Origin: Chryseobacterium phocaeense
GTDB lineage: Bacteria; Bacteroidota; Bacteroidia; Flavobacteriales; Weeksellaceae
Assembly: GCF_900169075.1 (NCBI RefSeq)
Contig: NZ_LT827014.1
Span: forward strand, 1,054,001-1,118,000
DNA: 64,000 nt
Direction of reading: 5' to 3'
Shown one piece after another: positions 8,480 to 17,490 of the stretch; position 1 is the first letter of the stretch; every line of letters begins with the position of its first letter. The notes beneath the pieces were generated by a model, which was not told where the DNA came from, searched no databases, and saw only the letters and a program-made list of their open reading frames with translations. A program made the position numbers and the translations under genes.

Positions 8480-9321
8480 TTAATCTCAATTTTCTTATAA
8501 CTGGACGGTACAGAATAAGGTGTTTCCATCCTCGAAAAGTCAAATTTCGTATTTTCCAATAAAATTTGACTAGATTTTGAGCCTTTTATAATTATTTTAA
8601 CATTTTTTGGAAGGCGGATTCCGCTGTATTCATTCCAGTTGCTGTAAGAGATTTCCAGCTCGTCTGAAGATAAAACATCCTTTAAATTGACGCTCAGCAG
8701 ATCATAATTCGTATCGTAATTGAGGACAATTTTATACTCTCTGGTTTTCTGATCGGTAACAATTTTCTGATTGTTGTTCGAAACCATTTTAAACCCCTGT
8801 GCATTCTGGGTCAGCGTGAACTGGGAGTCGTTGATCTTAACAAAAGTTCTTCCCATTAATATCTTTTCCAGTGATTTGTAATCTATGAAATTAACATTAA
8901 GCAGGTTATTCAGATAATCAAAATCCGAATCTATATAGGTTTTGCTGGTTTTATCCTGTCCCTTGATGCCTTCAGGAGTTGCAATACCCCGGGCCACATT
9001 AAATAAAAGGGCCTGAAGATTCATCCATACCTTTTTATCATTTTCAATATAGATAATAGCATCAAGCGTTGGAATAAAGCTTCCTGTTTCCACATTCACC
9101 TTGCTGTTGATCTTGATCTGCTCAAATTTCGGCGGGATAATCACATGTTCGAAGAAGGTAAGCTTATCTCTTACCGGTTCATTGGCGTCTTTGGGATTTC
9201 TGTTGTCATCAGCTACCATGGTGCTGTCCTGTGTATTGCCCCTGTTATTTTTAGCAGCATTCCTTGTTTTACAGGATGATAATGTAAGAAATATGAGAAG
9301 TATCGGGATCCAGTTTTTCAT
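8476..9321 (-). CDS. DUF4292 family lipoprotein
   Basis: Starting at 9321 gives 281 residues beginning MKNWIPILLIFLTLSSC, a proper lipoprotein signal with lipidated Cys at 17. An upstream in-frame ATG at 9375 would put 18 extra residues in front of the signal and is unlikely. The mature part contains INSKVNVETG, a KVWMNLQALLFNVARG block and a beta-rich C-terminal half, as in DUF4292. Outer-membrane lipoproteins of this type have a LolA/LolB-like look, but the function is not established. It is coupled to the EnvC-like gene (4-nt overlap), which suggests an envelope maintenance unit. Confidence 0.78.
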   Translation of the reverse strand: MKNWIPILLIFLTLSSCKTRNAAKNNRGNTQDSTMVADDNRNPKDANEPVRDKLTFFEHVIIPPKFEQIKINSKVNVETGSFIPTLDAIIYIENDKKVWMNLQALLFNVARGIATPEGIKGQDKTSKTYIDSDFDYLNNLLNVNFIDYKSLEKILMGRTFVKINDSQFTLTQNAQGFKMVSNNNQKIVTDQKTREYKIVLNYDTNYDLLSVNLKDVLSSDELEISYSNWNEYSGIRLPKNVKIIIKGSKSSQILLENTKFDFSRMETPYSVPSSYKKIEIK

Positions 9322-9429
9322 GTATATATCTTTCGATTTAAAAAAATACGCTGCAATATTAACGCCAAACCACACAAAAAATATTGTGTGGTCCGGAGGT
9401 ATCTTGTTTTATATGAATTATTTCTGTTC

Positions 9430-10446
9430 TTATTTAGATAAAAAATCCAAAACTGAGTAGTCACCTAAAGAAATTTCCCTGGCCACTCCAAAGTACTGGG
9501 CAGAATTTCCGATCATGGAATTGGAAAGATTACCGTGGTTGATTTTTGTATTTTCCTGAATCAGAGAGTTCTCAATATTTGAATTGATAATTATGGTATT
9601 GTTTCCTAATGAAACGCCCGGGCCGATTTTTGAATTGGAGATTTTTACATTTTCCCCGATAAAGCATGGCTGAATGATCAAAGAATTTTCAATAACTGCC
9701 GATGCCGGATAATTCAGCATTTCTTCTTTTTCATAGGCAAGAATTTTGCTGTTGGTTTCTACAGTGGCATTTTTGTTTCCGCAGTCCATCCAGTCGTTTA
9801 CTTTCCCGAGGCTGAATTTTGCGCCTTTAGATCTCAGGTTTTCCAATGCGGTAGTCAGCTGGTATTCCCCTCCGTTTTTAATATCATTATCCATAATATA
9901 ATTGATCTCGTTCATCAGCTTTTCAGCACTGTTGAAATAATAAATCCCAATGATGGCAAGATCTGAAACAAAAGTCTGAGGTTTTTCTACAAAATCTGTA
10001 ATGAAGCCGTAATTATCCAGTTTTACCACCCCGAAAGCGGAAGGATCTTCTACGCTCTTTACCCAGATCACCCCATCTGAATTTTTATCAAGCTGGAAAT
10101 CTGCACGGAAAAGCGTATCGGCGAAAGCAATCACCACATCTCCCTGCATGGAATCCTCTGCACATTTTATAGCGTGTGCCGTTCCAAGCGGATCTGTCTG
10201 GTAATAGATGCTTCCTTTTGCTCCCAGCTTTTCAGCGATCTGCAGCAAAGATTTTTCAATCTCCGGTCCGAAATCCCCAATGATAAATGCAACCTCTTCA
10301 ATATTTTCTCCTGCTACTTTAGCAATATCTTCCACCAGTCTCTGCACGATAGGTTTTCCTGCAATAGGAATAAGCGGCTTCGGAACTGTCAGGGTATGTG
10401 GACGTAATCTGGATCCGCGTCCAGCCATTGGAACAATTATTTTCAT
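9430..10446 (-). CDS. Sugar-phosphate nucleotidyltransferase (glucose-1-phosphate thymidylyltransferase-like)
   Basis: 338 residues. The N-terminal NTP-transferase domain has the signature MAGRGSRLRPHTLTVPKPLIPI (residues 7-28) and FADTLFRAD for metal binding; GVVKLDNYGFITDFVEKP and NDWMDCG follow. The C-terminal part (about 245-338) is a left-handed beta-helix (IENSLIIQPCFIGENVKIS). This matches cytoplasmic enzymes that make NDP-sugars from sugar-1-phosphate. The exact sugar and nucleotide cannot be read from the sequence. Downstream genes concern the envelope and upstream is a flippase, so a role in surface glycans is likely. Confidence 0.85.
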   Translation of the reverse strand: MKIIVPMAGRGSRLRPHTLTVPKPLIPIAGKPIVQRLVEDIAKVAGENIEEVAFIIGDFGPEIEKSLLQIAEKLGAKGSIYYQTDPLGTAHAIKCAEDSMQGDVVIAFADTLFRADFQLDKNSDGVIWVKSVEDPSAFGVVKLDNYGFITDFVEKPQTFVSDLAIIGIYYFNSAEKLMNEINYIMDNDIKNGGEYQLTTALENLRSKGAKFSLGKVNDWMDCGNKNATVETNSKILAYEKEEMLNYPASAVIENSLIIQPCFIGENVKISNSKIGPGVSLGNNTIIINSNIENSLIQENTKINHGNLSNSMIGNSAQYFGVAREISLGDYSVLDFLSK

Positions 10447-10599
10447 AGATTATACGGTACTATTTTATTTGTTAGTGTTACTTTTGATCAGGTTAAAGAT
10501 AATAATTAAAACGAGTGGTGGACGTATTATTTATCATCTTTATAAACCAGTGTTTAATTTTTTTAAGAACTCAATGATAGCAAATTAAGGGCCAGAATT

Positions 10600-12111
10600 T
10601 TAGGACCTTTTTATTATTTTAGATACAATAGCTTTTTCTTTATAAGCTACCAGACCAATGAAAAGAAGCAGGAATAAATTTCCTACAAAATAATTGGTTC
10701 GGAAGCAGTAAAAAGAGACCAGCGAGCAGGTAATGGTGAAGAAAAGATAAAGGGCAATTTTCCCGGTATTATAATGAATAGGGTATTGCCTCTGTCCCCA
10801 GATATAGGAAATTACCATCATGGACATAAAAGTAATCAGGGCAGCCATGGCACTTGCCCAGTATCCGTATTCCGGAATAAAGAAAAAGTTGATGAAAATG
10901 GTGATGCATGCCCCTATTACTGAAATATACAATCCGACTCTGGTTTGGTCAGATAATTTATACCAGATAGAAAGGTTCAGGTATATTCCCAGAAATAAAG
11001 CTCCCAGCATCACAAATGGAATGATCTCAATCCCTTCATAATACAGCGGGTTGCTCAGGTATTTTTCTGAAATCCACTGAAGGTTGACCATCAATCCCAT
11101 ATAGATAATGCAGCTGCAGATCACAAACACATCCATTAGGACTGCATAGGTTTTATGGGAATCCTTATTCTTAAAACTTGAAAAGAAATAAGGTTCTATC
11201 CCCAACTGATATGCCTGTCGGAACACTGTGATAAATGTTGCAATTTTATAAACAGCGCCATAGACTCCGATCTGGTGGCGTGCTTCATCAGCGGGAAGGA
11301 GATATTTCAGAAACTGCCTGTCAAGCGTCTGGTTGACAATTCCGGCAAGGCCTGCGATCATCACCGGCCAGGAATAATTCATAATTCGTTTCCATAAATT
11401 AAAATCAAATTTGGAAATGCTGAAGCTGAAAAATTCTTTTCCTACAATCAGCAGCGTGATGATACTCTGTACCAGATTGGCGATGAACACGTAGCCTACT
11501 CCTATTTGTGGGTCATACTTTAAACCCAGAATTCCTTCAGGATGTTTGGGAAGCCATTTGATAAAAAATACCACCAGTAAAAAGTACACCACAGATCCGG
11601 CTACTTTGGAAAACATATATTTAAATGCTTTCCCCTGCAACCTTAATATTGCGGATGGGATGGTTGAAAAAGCATCCAGGGATAATATAAATAAGAATAT
11701 AACCAGATAATTGACCTGGTCAGGAGTCTCAAACGCGATAGCCAATTCGTTCCTGAAGACATATCCCAAACCGAGATAGATCAGAGCAATGCTGATGATG
11801 CTCACCGAACATGTGGAGATCAATGTTTTCTTGTCAATGCTTTCTTCCTGTGCAAACCTGAAAAATGAGGTTTCCATTCCATGCGTGAGCAATACGGTGA
11901 TAACACCTGCAATGGAATACCAGTCCACAAAAGGGGACGAAGCAGCCGGCCCGAAAGCCTTCGTAACGATTGGTGCAATAATGAACGGGAAAATACGGAC
12001 TAATACTGAACTAAGCCCGTATACGGCGGTCTGACCAAATAACTTCTTATACAAATTCGGAAATTTTATGCAAATGTAAATATTTAGAAATTGATTTATA
12101 ATCTGCGGCAT
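10600..12111 (-). CDS. Oligosaccharide flippase family protein (MOP superfamily)
   Basis: 503 residues with about 12-14 membrane segments and the N-terminal motif LFGQTAVYGLSSVLVRIFPF typical of Wzx/RfbX-like polysaccharide transporters. Such proteins move lipid-linked oligosaccharides across the inner membrane. The region before that motif (MPQIINQFLNIYICIKFPNLYKK) is longer than usual, so the true start may lie further in, at a non-ATG codon near NLYKKLF. No glycosyltransferase cluster is adjacent; the nearest partner is the nucleotidyltransferase downstream. It is divergent from dihydroorotase. Confidence 0.85.
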   Translation of the reverse strand: MPQIINQFLNIYICIKFPNLYKKLFGQTAVYGLSSVLVRIFPFIIAPIVTKAFGPAASSPFVDWYSIAGVITVLLTHGMETSFFRFAQEESIDKKTLISTCSVSIISIALIYLGLGYVFRNELAIAFETPDQVNYLVIFLFILSLDAFSTIPSAILRLQGKAFKYMFSKVAGSVVYFLLVVFFIKWLPKHPEGILGLKYDPQIGVGYVFIANLVQSIITLLIVGKEFFSFSISKFDFNLWKRIMNYSWPVMIAGLAGIVNQTLDRQFLKYLLPADEARHQIGVYGAVYKIATFITVFRQAYQLGIEPYFFSSFKNKDSHKTYAVLMDVFVICSCIIYMGLMVNLQWISEKYLSNPLYYEGIEIIPFVMLGALFLGIYLNLSIWYKLSDQTRVGLYISVIGACITIFINFFFIPEYGYWASAMAALITFMSMMVISYIWGQRQYPIHYNTGKIALYLFFTITCSLVSFYCFRTNYFVGNLFLLLFIGLVAYKEKAIVSKIIKRS

Positions 12112-12148
12112 TAAAATTCATTCATAAACCTTAATTTTGCTTATTAAT

Positions 12149-12254
12149 AGAAGCTAGAGGTTAGAAGTTAGAAATTAGCGGTGGAGGTGCCAATATTCAC
12201 TTGTAATTTGTAACTGAGTGCTTTTCTAACTTCTAATTCTAACATCTAATTTCT
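12149..12254. repeat. Word-type imperfect inverted repeat upstream of dihydroorotase
   Basis: Left arm 12149-12178 is built from TTAGAAGTTAGAA-like words; right arm 12226-12254 is the reverse complement in kind (CTAACTTCTAATTCTAAC...). The arms are about 29 nt with several mismatches around a 47-nt loop. It belongs to the same architectural class as the paa intergenic repeats, with different words. It fills most of the gap between the flippase and dihydroorotase genes. Confidence 0.6.
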
Positions 12255-12263
12255 AAAAGTAAA

Positions 12264-13601
12264 ATGAAGACCCTAATCAAAAACGTAAATATCGTAAACG
12301 AAGGCCAGATCTTTGAAAGCGATATCTTAATAGAAAATGACCTGATTTCCAAAATAGAACGCTCCATCTCTGAAGATGCAGATCAGATCATTGACGGGTC
12401 CGGAAAATATCTTCTGCCCGGTGTTATAGATGATCAGGTGCATTTCAGGGATCCCGGACTGACGCATAAAGGAGATATTGAAACCGAATCCAAAGCAGCC
12501 ATTGCCGGAGGAATCACAAGCTTCATCGACCAGCCGAATACGGTTCCGAATGCAGTGACCCAGGAATTGCTGGCTGATAAATATGAACTTGGGGCTCAGA
12601 AAGCTTACGCCAACTACGGTTTTATGATGGGCGGGACCAATGATAATCTGGAGGAAGTTTTAAAAACCAATCCGAGAAATGTTCCGGGGATCAAATTATT
12701 CTTAGGTTCCTCTACCGGAAATATGCTGGTAGACAATCCGGAAACCCTGGAAAATATTTTCAGCAGTACCAAAATGCTGATTGCCGTTCACTGTGAAGAC
12801 GAAGCCACCATCAGGGCAAATACCCAGAAATATCTTGATGAATACGGAGAAGATATTCCTGTGAAATTCCACCATATGATCCGAAGTGAAGAGGCTTGTT
12901 ACAAATCTTCTTCAAAAGCGATTGAACTGGCCGAAAAAACCGGAGCAAGACTTCATGTCTTTCATCTGTCAACAGCGAAGGAAACAGCACTTTTCCGAAA
13001 TGATATTCCTTTAAAAGACAAAAAAATTACCGCCGAGGTGTGTGTTCATCATTTGACATTTACAAATGACGATTATGAAACGAAAGGTTCCCTGATCAAA
13101 TGGAATCCTGCCGTAAAAACACAACATGACAAGGACGGGCTCTGGGAAGCTCTTCTGGATGGAAGAATTGACGTAGTGGCAACAGATCATGCGCCGCACA
13201 CAGCCGAAGAAAAGCAGAATACCTATACCAAATGCCCTTCAGGAGCACCATTGGTCCAGCATTCATTAGCTGTGATGCTTGAAAATTACAGGAATGGAAA
13301 AATTTCTCTGGAAAAGATCGTTGAAAAGATGAGCCACAATCCTGCTATTCTTTTCAGAATTGAAAAAAGAGGTTTTGTGCGCGAAGGATATAAGGCAGAT
13401 CTTGTTTTGGTTGATCTGAATGCCGACTGGACCGTAGCTAAAGACAATCTCCTTTACAAATGCGGATGGAGCCCGCTGGAAGGGATGAATCTGCATTCTG
13501 AAGTGACGCAGACATTTGTGAACGGACATCTGGTATATGACAACGGGAAAATAAATGAACAGAAATTCGGAGAGCGTTTGCTTTTTGAAGTTCAGGAATA
13601 A
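12264..13601 (+). CDS. pyrC: Dihydroorotase
   Basis: 445 residues of the amidohydrolase superfamily. The metal motif block is DDQVHFRDPG (56-65), the carboxylated Lys is in GIKLFLGSSTG (K144), metal His in AVHCED (H176) and HVFHLS (H234), and catalytic Asp in VATDHAPH (D308). It closes dihydroorotate from carbamoyl-aspartate in pyrimidine synthesis, in the cytoplasm. The first His of the usual HxH is Gln (Q58), while all other ligands are intact; close Bacteroidota relatives share the DDxVHFR context. A single gene between an inverted repeat and a strong terminator. A hydantoinase-like activity is a less likely alternative. Confidence 0.87.
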   Translation: MKTLIKNVNIVNEGQIFESDILIENDLISKIERSISEDADQIIDGSGKYLLPGVIDDQVHFRDPGLTHKGDIETESKAAIAGGITSFIDQPNTVPNAVTQELLADKYELGAQKAYANYGFMMGGTNDNLEEVLKTNPRNVPGIKLFLGSSTGNMLVDNPETLENIFSSTKMLIAVHCEDEATIRANTQKYLDEYGEDIPVKFHHMIRSEEACYKSSSKAIELAEKTGARLHVFHLSTAKETALFRNDIPLKDKKITAEVCVHHLTFTNDDYETKGSLIKWNPAVKTQHDKDGLWEALLDGRIDVVATDHAPHTAEEKQNTYTKCPSGAPLVQHSLAVMLENYRNGKISLEKIVEKMSHNPAILFRIEKRGFVREGYKADLVLVDLNADWTVAKDNLLYKCGWSPLEGMNLHSEVTQTFVNGHLVYDNGKINEQKFGERLLFEVQE

Positions 13602-13603
13602 AT

Positions 13604-13643
13604 AAAAACGAAGCCTTTTCAAATTTGAAAAGGCTTCGTTTTT
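13604..13643. terminator. Bidirectional terminator pyrC / azoreductase
   Basis: A perfect 20-bp inverted repeat (13604-13623 with 13624-13643) with A-rich left and T-rich right flanks, placed between the convergent stops of dihydroorotase (13601) and the azoreductase (13665). Confidence 0.87.
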
Positions 13644-13664
13644 CTAGCGTCTGTTTTAAAAAAA

Positions 13665-14267
13665 TTAATCAATCCTGATCCCTTCAATGGCCTTTTCCAA
13701 AGAAGTTTCCTGAATTCCGGGGATAGCTAAACCCTCTGCGCGGAAAACACTTACATCCGTGACCCCGTAGAAACTGAAAACGTTTTTGATGTACGGAACA
13801 TTGGAATCATAAATCTGGTAAGGACCTTGCGAATAAATATTCCCGGAAGTAAAAGCGATATACAGTTTCTTGTTGTCTAAAAGCCCCTGAGGACCATTTT
13901 CATCATATTTGAACGTGTATCCTGCTCTTGAAGTGAAGTCAAAATAAGCTCTGAGTGTGGCCGGGACAGAAAAATTGTACATTGGGGAATCAATAACAAT
14001 AATATCTGCTTCCTTCAATTCAGAGATCAGTTCTTCAGAATAGGTGTTGATTTCCTGCTGCTCGGAAGAATAACTTTCTGCCGGCGAAAAAAAAGTATTG
14101 ATGTGCACCTCTTCCAGAAGAGGAACCAGGTTCTTCGTCAGATCACGTTCTTTTACGGCAGTATCTGAATATTTTTCCTGAATTTTTTCGATCACTGCAT
14201 TTCCTAATTTTCTGCTTGCAGATATTTCAGCTCTCGGACTTGAAATAATGTGAAGTATGTTTTTCAT
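13665..14267 (-). CDS. FMN-dependent NADH-azoreductase
   Basis: 200 residues, flavodoxin-like fold. The FMN phosphate loop is at the N-terminus (IISSPRAEISASRKLG, 8-23) and the conserved MYNFSVPATLRAYFDF segment (about 98-113) binds the isoalloxazine ring; FTSGNIYSQGPY follows. This is the AzoR/AcpD family, which reduces azo dyes and quinones with NADH. It is divergent from an HxlR regulator gene with a palindromic operator between them; such pairs usually respond to electrophile or quinone stress. Substrate preference is not visible. Confidence 0.87.
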   Translation of the reverse strand: MKNILHIISSPRAEISASRKLGNAVIEKIQEKYSDTAVKERDLTKNLVPLLEEVHINTFFSPAESYSSEQQEINTYSEELISELKEADIIVIDSPMYNFSVPATLRAYFDFTSRAGYTFKYDENGPQGLLDNKKLYIAFTSGNIYSQGPYQIYDSNVPYIKNVFSFYGVTDVSVFRAEGLAIPGIQETSLEKAIEGIRID

Positions 14268-14316
14268 TTTTTTTTAATTAAAATTTCTTTAGCAAAATTA
14301 TGTACATTTGCTTATC

Positions 14317-14355
14317 AAAAGTTAGTAGTAAACAAAAGGTTAGTACTAACCTTTT
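14317..14355. promoter_or_regulatory. Candidate HxlR operator with flanking promoter boxes
   Basis: A perfect 22-bp palindrome at 14334-14355 (core GGTTAGTACTAACC) lies between the divergent azoreductase and hxlR starts. A weaker copy (AAAAGTTAGTAGTAAAC, 14317-14333) sits directly beside it. Bacteroidota -7 boxes are close: TACATTTG (14303-14310, toward hxlR) and TAATTTTG (complement of 14293-14300, toward the azoreductase). A site just downstream of the hxlR box fits autorepression. Binding by the adjacent HxlR protein is inferred from position and symmetry. Confidence 0.65.
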
Positions 14356-14365
14356 TGTTAGTTAA

Positions 14366-14752
14366 TTGAAGTGTATGGAAAATTCTGTGGTTTTAGAAAA
14401 GCATTTGTTTACGGGAAAATGTTCTGAAAATCTTTCCTCAGTGGAAGATGCCATTTATGTGATCGGTGGAAAATGGAAGCTGAAGATCATCATTGTTCTG
14501 CAGGAACATGGAAACATCCGTTTTAATGAATTACAAAGAACAATCAATGGTATTTCAGCAAGGGTGCTTTCCAATGAGTTGAAAGATCTCGAATTAAATG
14601 GTTTTGTAAAAAGAGTGGTTCATGCGGAACAGACTCCGGTTGTGGTAGAATATATCTCCACAGATTACAGCCGGACACTGAAACCCGTTATCATCGCGCT
14701 TTCGGAGTGGGGGAAAACGCATAAGCGGAAAATTAAAGAAGAGATGCTGTAA
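14366..14752 (+). CDS. HxlR-family transcriptional regulator
   Basis: 128 residues; ATG at 14366 and ATG at 14375 (MENSVV) are both possible starts. It is a winged helix protein with the family motif IGGKWKLKIIIVL (31-45 region), then RFNELQRTINGISARVLSNELKDLELNGFV (recognition helix) and VEYISTDYSRTLKPVI. A Cys lies near the N-terminus (GKCSEN), as in redox-sensing members such as HypR/YodB, so thiol or quinone sensing is possible. Divergent gene partner: FMN azoreductase. Confidence 0.87.
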   Translation: MKCMENSVVLEKHLFTGKCSENLSSVEDAIYVIGGKWKLKIIIVLQEHGNIRFNELQRTINGISARVLSNELKDLELNGFVKRVVHAEQTPVVVEYISTDYSRTLKPVIIALSEWGKTHKRKIKEEML

Positions 14753-14753
14753 A

Positions 14754-14998
14754 TTAACCTGAGTTCGGGATAAAAAAATTTCACATGAAGTGGCTGGAAG
14801 CAGGGAGAGGGAGGCTGGAAGTTAATACCAGGTATTTATATTAAACGCCGGTCATGGAATTTGATCAAATCTGGATTTAAAAATTAATAAAGTTGCTGTA
14901 AAGTTCTGCTTTCAGACTTCAACAACTTCCCTCTTCATCCTTTAAACTTCCAGACAACATTATAAAAACAGAAATTTGTTATCCCGAACTCAGGTTAA
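14754..14998. mobile_element. MITE-like element with 20-bp terminal inverted repeats
   Basis: Perfect 20-bp inverted repeats TTAACCTGAGTTCGGGATAA (14754-14773) and its complement (14979-14998) bound a 245-bp non-coding segment. Inside, a second nested pair is visible: GA-rich words such as GGCTGGAAG on the left (14794-14835) and CT-rich words on the right (14916-14955). No gene fits inside. Left end directly abuts the hxlR stop. Structure suggests a miniature, non-autonomous repeat; no target duplication is obvious. Confidence 0.55.
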
Positions 14999-15085
14999 AT
15001 TATAATTTCAATCTAATTATATTGATGGGAACTTTAATCTGATGATATCAATAAGAACGGGCTTTAGCCAAAACATATAAAAAGC

Positions 15086-15116
15086 AAACGACTGCAATAA
15101 ACAGTCGTTTTTATTT
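15086..15116. terminator. Terminator hairpin before GH92 gene end
   Basis: Nine-bp arms AAACGACTG (15086-15094) and CAGTCGTTT (15102-15110) with a 7-nt loop, followed by a T-rich tract on the plus strand and T-rich on the minus strand too. It lies 76 nt beyond the minus-strand GH92 stop. The flanking stretch up to 15185 contains AATTTGTG words; nothing else is seen. Confidence 0.6.
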
Positions 15117-15192
15117 TTTCTCCCCACAAATTCTTACATTTTAAATTTGTGAAATTTGTGCAAAGTATTTGTGAAATTAGTGTTTAAACAAA

Positions 15193-17490
15193 TTATTTTT
15201 TCGCCTTGGCACCCATATGAAATGTAAGCTTTCCACCATTCACAATTTCAGAATGTTTTAAGGTGAAATTTTTAATTTCCTTTCCGTTCAAAATGATTTT
15301 CTGAACATACACATTTTTCGGGCTTTGGTTTACTGCTTCTATTTCAAATGTTTTCCCGTTTTCCAGGTTTAAAACGGCATGGTCTACAGCCGGACTTCCT
15401 ATAGCGTAATCTTCAGATCCCGGGGCAACAGGGTAAAACCCGAGTGAACTTAAAATATACCAGGCGCTCATCTGCCCTGCGTCATCATTTCCACCTAAAC
15501 CGTCTGGTGTTGCTTTATACTGCATATCAAGAATACTTCTGATCTGGGCCTGTGTTTTCCAAGGTTGTCCCGCCCAGTTGTAAAAATAGGCCACATGGTG
15601 AGCCGGTTCGTTTCCGTGAACATAGCCACCGATGATTCCTTCCCGGGTAATATCTTCTGTATCGGCAAAAAACTCATCGGGAAGATGCATGGAGAACAAT
15701 TCATCCAGCTTTGAAGCAAATTTTTTCTTTCCACCCATCATGTGGATCAGACCGTCCGGGTTTTGGGGAACAAAAAAGCTGTAATTCCAGGAATTTCCTT
15801 CAATGAAGCCCTGTCCGTGTGTACTCAGGACATCAAAATCTTTTTTGAAGCTTCCATCAGCTAGTCTCGGCCGCATAAATCCCGTTTGAGGATCGAAATT
15901 ATTTTTCCAGTTTTCAGAGCGTTTCATAAACTGATTATAGATTTCCGTTTCACCCAGATGCTTTGCGAGCTGCGCAATGGCCCAGTCATCATAAGCATAT
16001 TCCAGCGTATTGGAAACAGAAGTTCCGTTTTTATCCGCCGGGATATACCCCATATCTATATAATATCCTATTCCTTCGTAATCTCTTTTGTTGGCTGTCG
16101 CGATGCAGGCTTTCAGAACTTCTTTCGCATCACCGGTATAGTTTCCTTTGATCACCGCATCTGCTGCAACACTTACGCTGTGGTAACCGCTCATACACCA
16201 GTTGTCATTGGCATAATGGGACCAGATAGGAAGCATTTTCATAGAGAACTGATCATAATGGGCCATCATGGATTTTACCATATCGTTATTCCGTTTTGGC
16301 TGGATAATATTGAAGAAAGGATGAAGCGCACGGTAGGTATCCCAGATCGAGAAGGTAGTGTAGTTGGTAAAACCTTCTGCCTTATGAATATTCTGATCCA
16401 GCCCTTTATACTCCCCATTGGTGTCCATATAAGTAGTAGGGCTGATGAACGTATGGTACATCGCTGTATAAAAGTTGGTTTTTTCTGTGTCTGAACCTTT
16501 GATAACTATCTTATTAAGTTCTTTGTTCCAGTTTTCCTGTGCCAGAGTTTTTATCTGGTCAAAATTTTGATTGCCGGTTTCTTTATCCAGATTTTCCAGA
16601 GCATTGGTCTGGCTTACCGGGGATATGGCCAGTTTTATTTCTATGGCTTCATTTTCCCGGGTGTCAAAATCGAAAAACATTTTCAGGTTTTTTCCGGCGA
16701 TCTCAGGGAAGTTCTTGTTTTGGTCGAATTTTCTCCAAAATCCTCTGTAAACCTGCGGTCCATCAAAATTTTTCTGCCCGTATGATTTAAAAGGTTTTGA
16801 AAATTTCATCGCAAAATAAACCGTTCTGGTTCTTGCCCATCCGTTGGTCTGGCGGTAACCTGTAACCGTGCCATCTTGTTCCACGCGTACATAGGTCCAG
16901 ACATTTTTACCGTCATAGTTATAAATTCCGGCTGTCAGATCTAAAATAATATGCGCCTGGTCAGATTTTGGAAAGGTATAACGGTGAACTCCTGTTCTCG
17001 TGGAAGCTGTAAGTTCCGCCAGAATATTATGATCATCCAGTTTTACTTTATAATAGCCGGCTTCCGCTTTTTCATTTTCATGGGAGAATCTACTTCTGTA
17101 GCCGTTTTCAGGATGAGACGCAGTTCCCGGATTCAGCTGCAGCCTTCCTACGGTCGGCATGATTAAAAAATCCCCGAGGTCAGAATGCCCGGTTCCGCTG
17201 AAATGTGTAGAGCTGAAGCCCACAATGGTTTTGTCCTCATATCGGTAGCCTGCACAGTATTTATATACTTCACCATTGTATTTTCCGTTGAGCTCATAGG
17301 AAATGGTGTCCGTTTCCGGGCTTAGCTGCACTGCCCCGAAAGGAACGGTTGCCCCGGGATATGTGTGTCCCATTTTTTCCGTCCCGATCAGCGGATTGAC
17401 GTATTGTATTAATTTTTCAAATTTTTGAGCCTTAAGATGTAAACTGAAAAACAGAAGAAATAGAAAAACAGTGGTTCCGTGCTTTTTCAT
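15193..17490 (-). CDS. Glycoside hydrolase family 92 (alpha-mannosidase), exported
   Basis: 765 residues with signal peptide (about 1-21). GH92 signatures are clear: YVNPLIGTEKMGHTYPGATVPFGAVQLSP at the start of the mature protein, GFSSTHFSGTGHSDLGD, and the C-terminal GGNDDAGQMSAWYILSSLGFYP. GH92 enzymes are Ca-dependent exo-alpha-mannosidases, often alpha-1,2, used by Bacteroidota to trim host or fungal N-glycans. The export signal puts it in the periplasm or beyond. No SusC/SusD pair or other glycan genes flank it, so it is not part of a visible PUL. Linkage specificity is not readable. Confidence 0.9.
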   Translation of the reverse strand: MKKHGTTVFLFLLFFSLHLKAQKFEKLIQYVNPLIGTEKMGHTYPGATVPFGAVQLSPETDTISYELNGKYNGEVYKYCAGYRYEDKTIVGFSSTHFSGTGHSDLGDFLIMPTVGRLQLNPGTASHPENGYRSRFSHENEKAEAGYYKVKLDDHNILAELTASTRTGVHRYTFPKSDQAHIILDLTAGIYNYDGKNVWTYVRVEQDGTVTGYRQTNGWARTRTVYFAMKFSKPFKSYGQKNFDGPQVYRGFWRKFDQNKNFPEIAGKNLKMFFDFDTRENEAIEIKLAISPVSQTNALENLDKETGNQNFDQIKTLAQENWNKELNKIVIKGSDTEKTNFYTAMYHTFISPTTYMDTNGEYKGLDQNIHKAEGFTNYTTFSIWDTYRALHPFFNIIQPKRNNDMVKSMMAHYDQFSMKMLPIWSHYANDNWCMSGYHSVSVAADAVIKGNYTGDAKEVLKACIATANKRDYEGIGYYIDMGYIPADKNGTSVSNTLEYAYDDWAIAQLAKHLGETEIYNQFMKRSENWKNNFDPQTGFMRPRLADGSFKKDFDVLSTHGQGFIEGNSWNYSFFVPQNPDGLIHMMGGKKKFASKLDELFSMHLPDEFFADTEDITREGIIGGYVHGNEPAHHVAYFYNWAGQPWKTQAQIRSILDMQYKATPDGLGGNDDAGQMSAWYILSSLGFYPVAPGSEDYAIGSPAVDHAVLNLENGKTFEIEAVNQSPKNVYVQKIILNGKEIKNFTLKHSEIVNGGKLTFHMGAKAKK

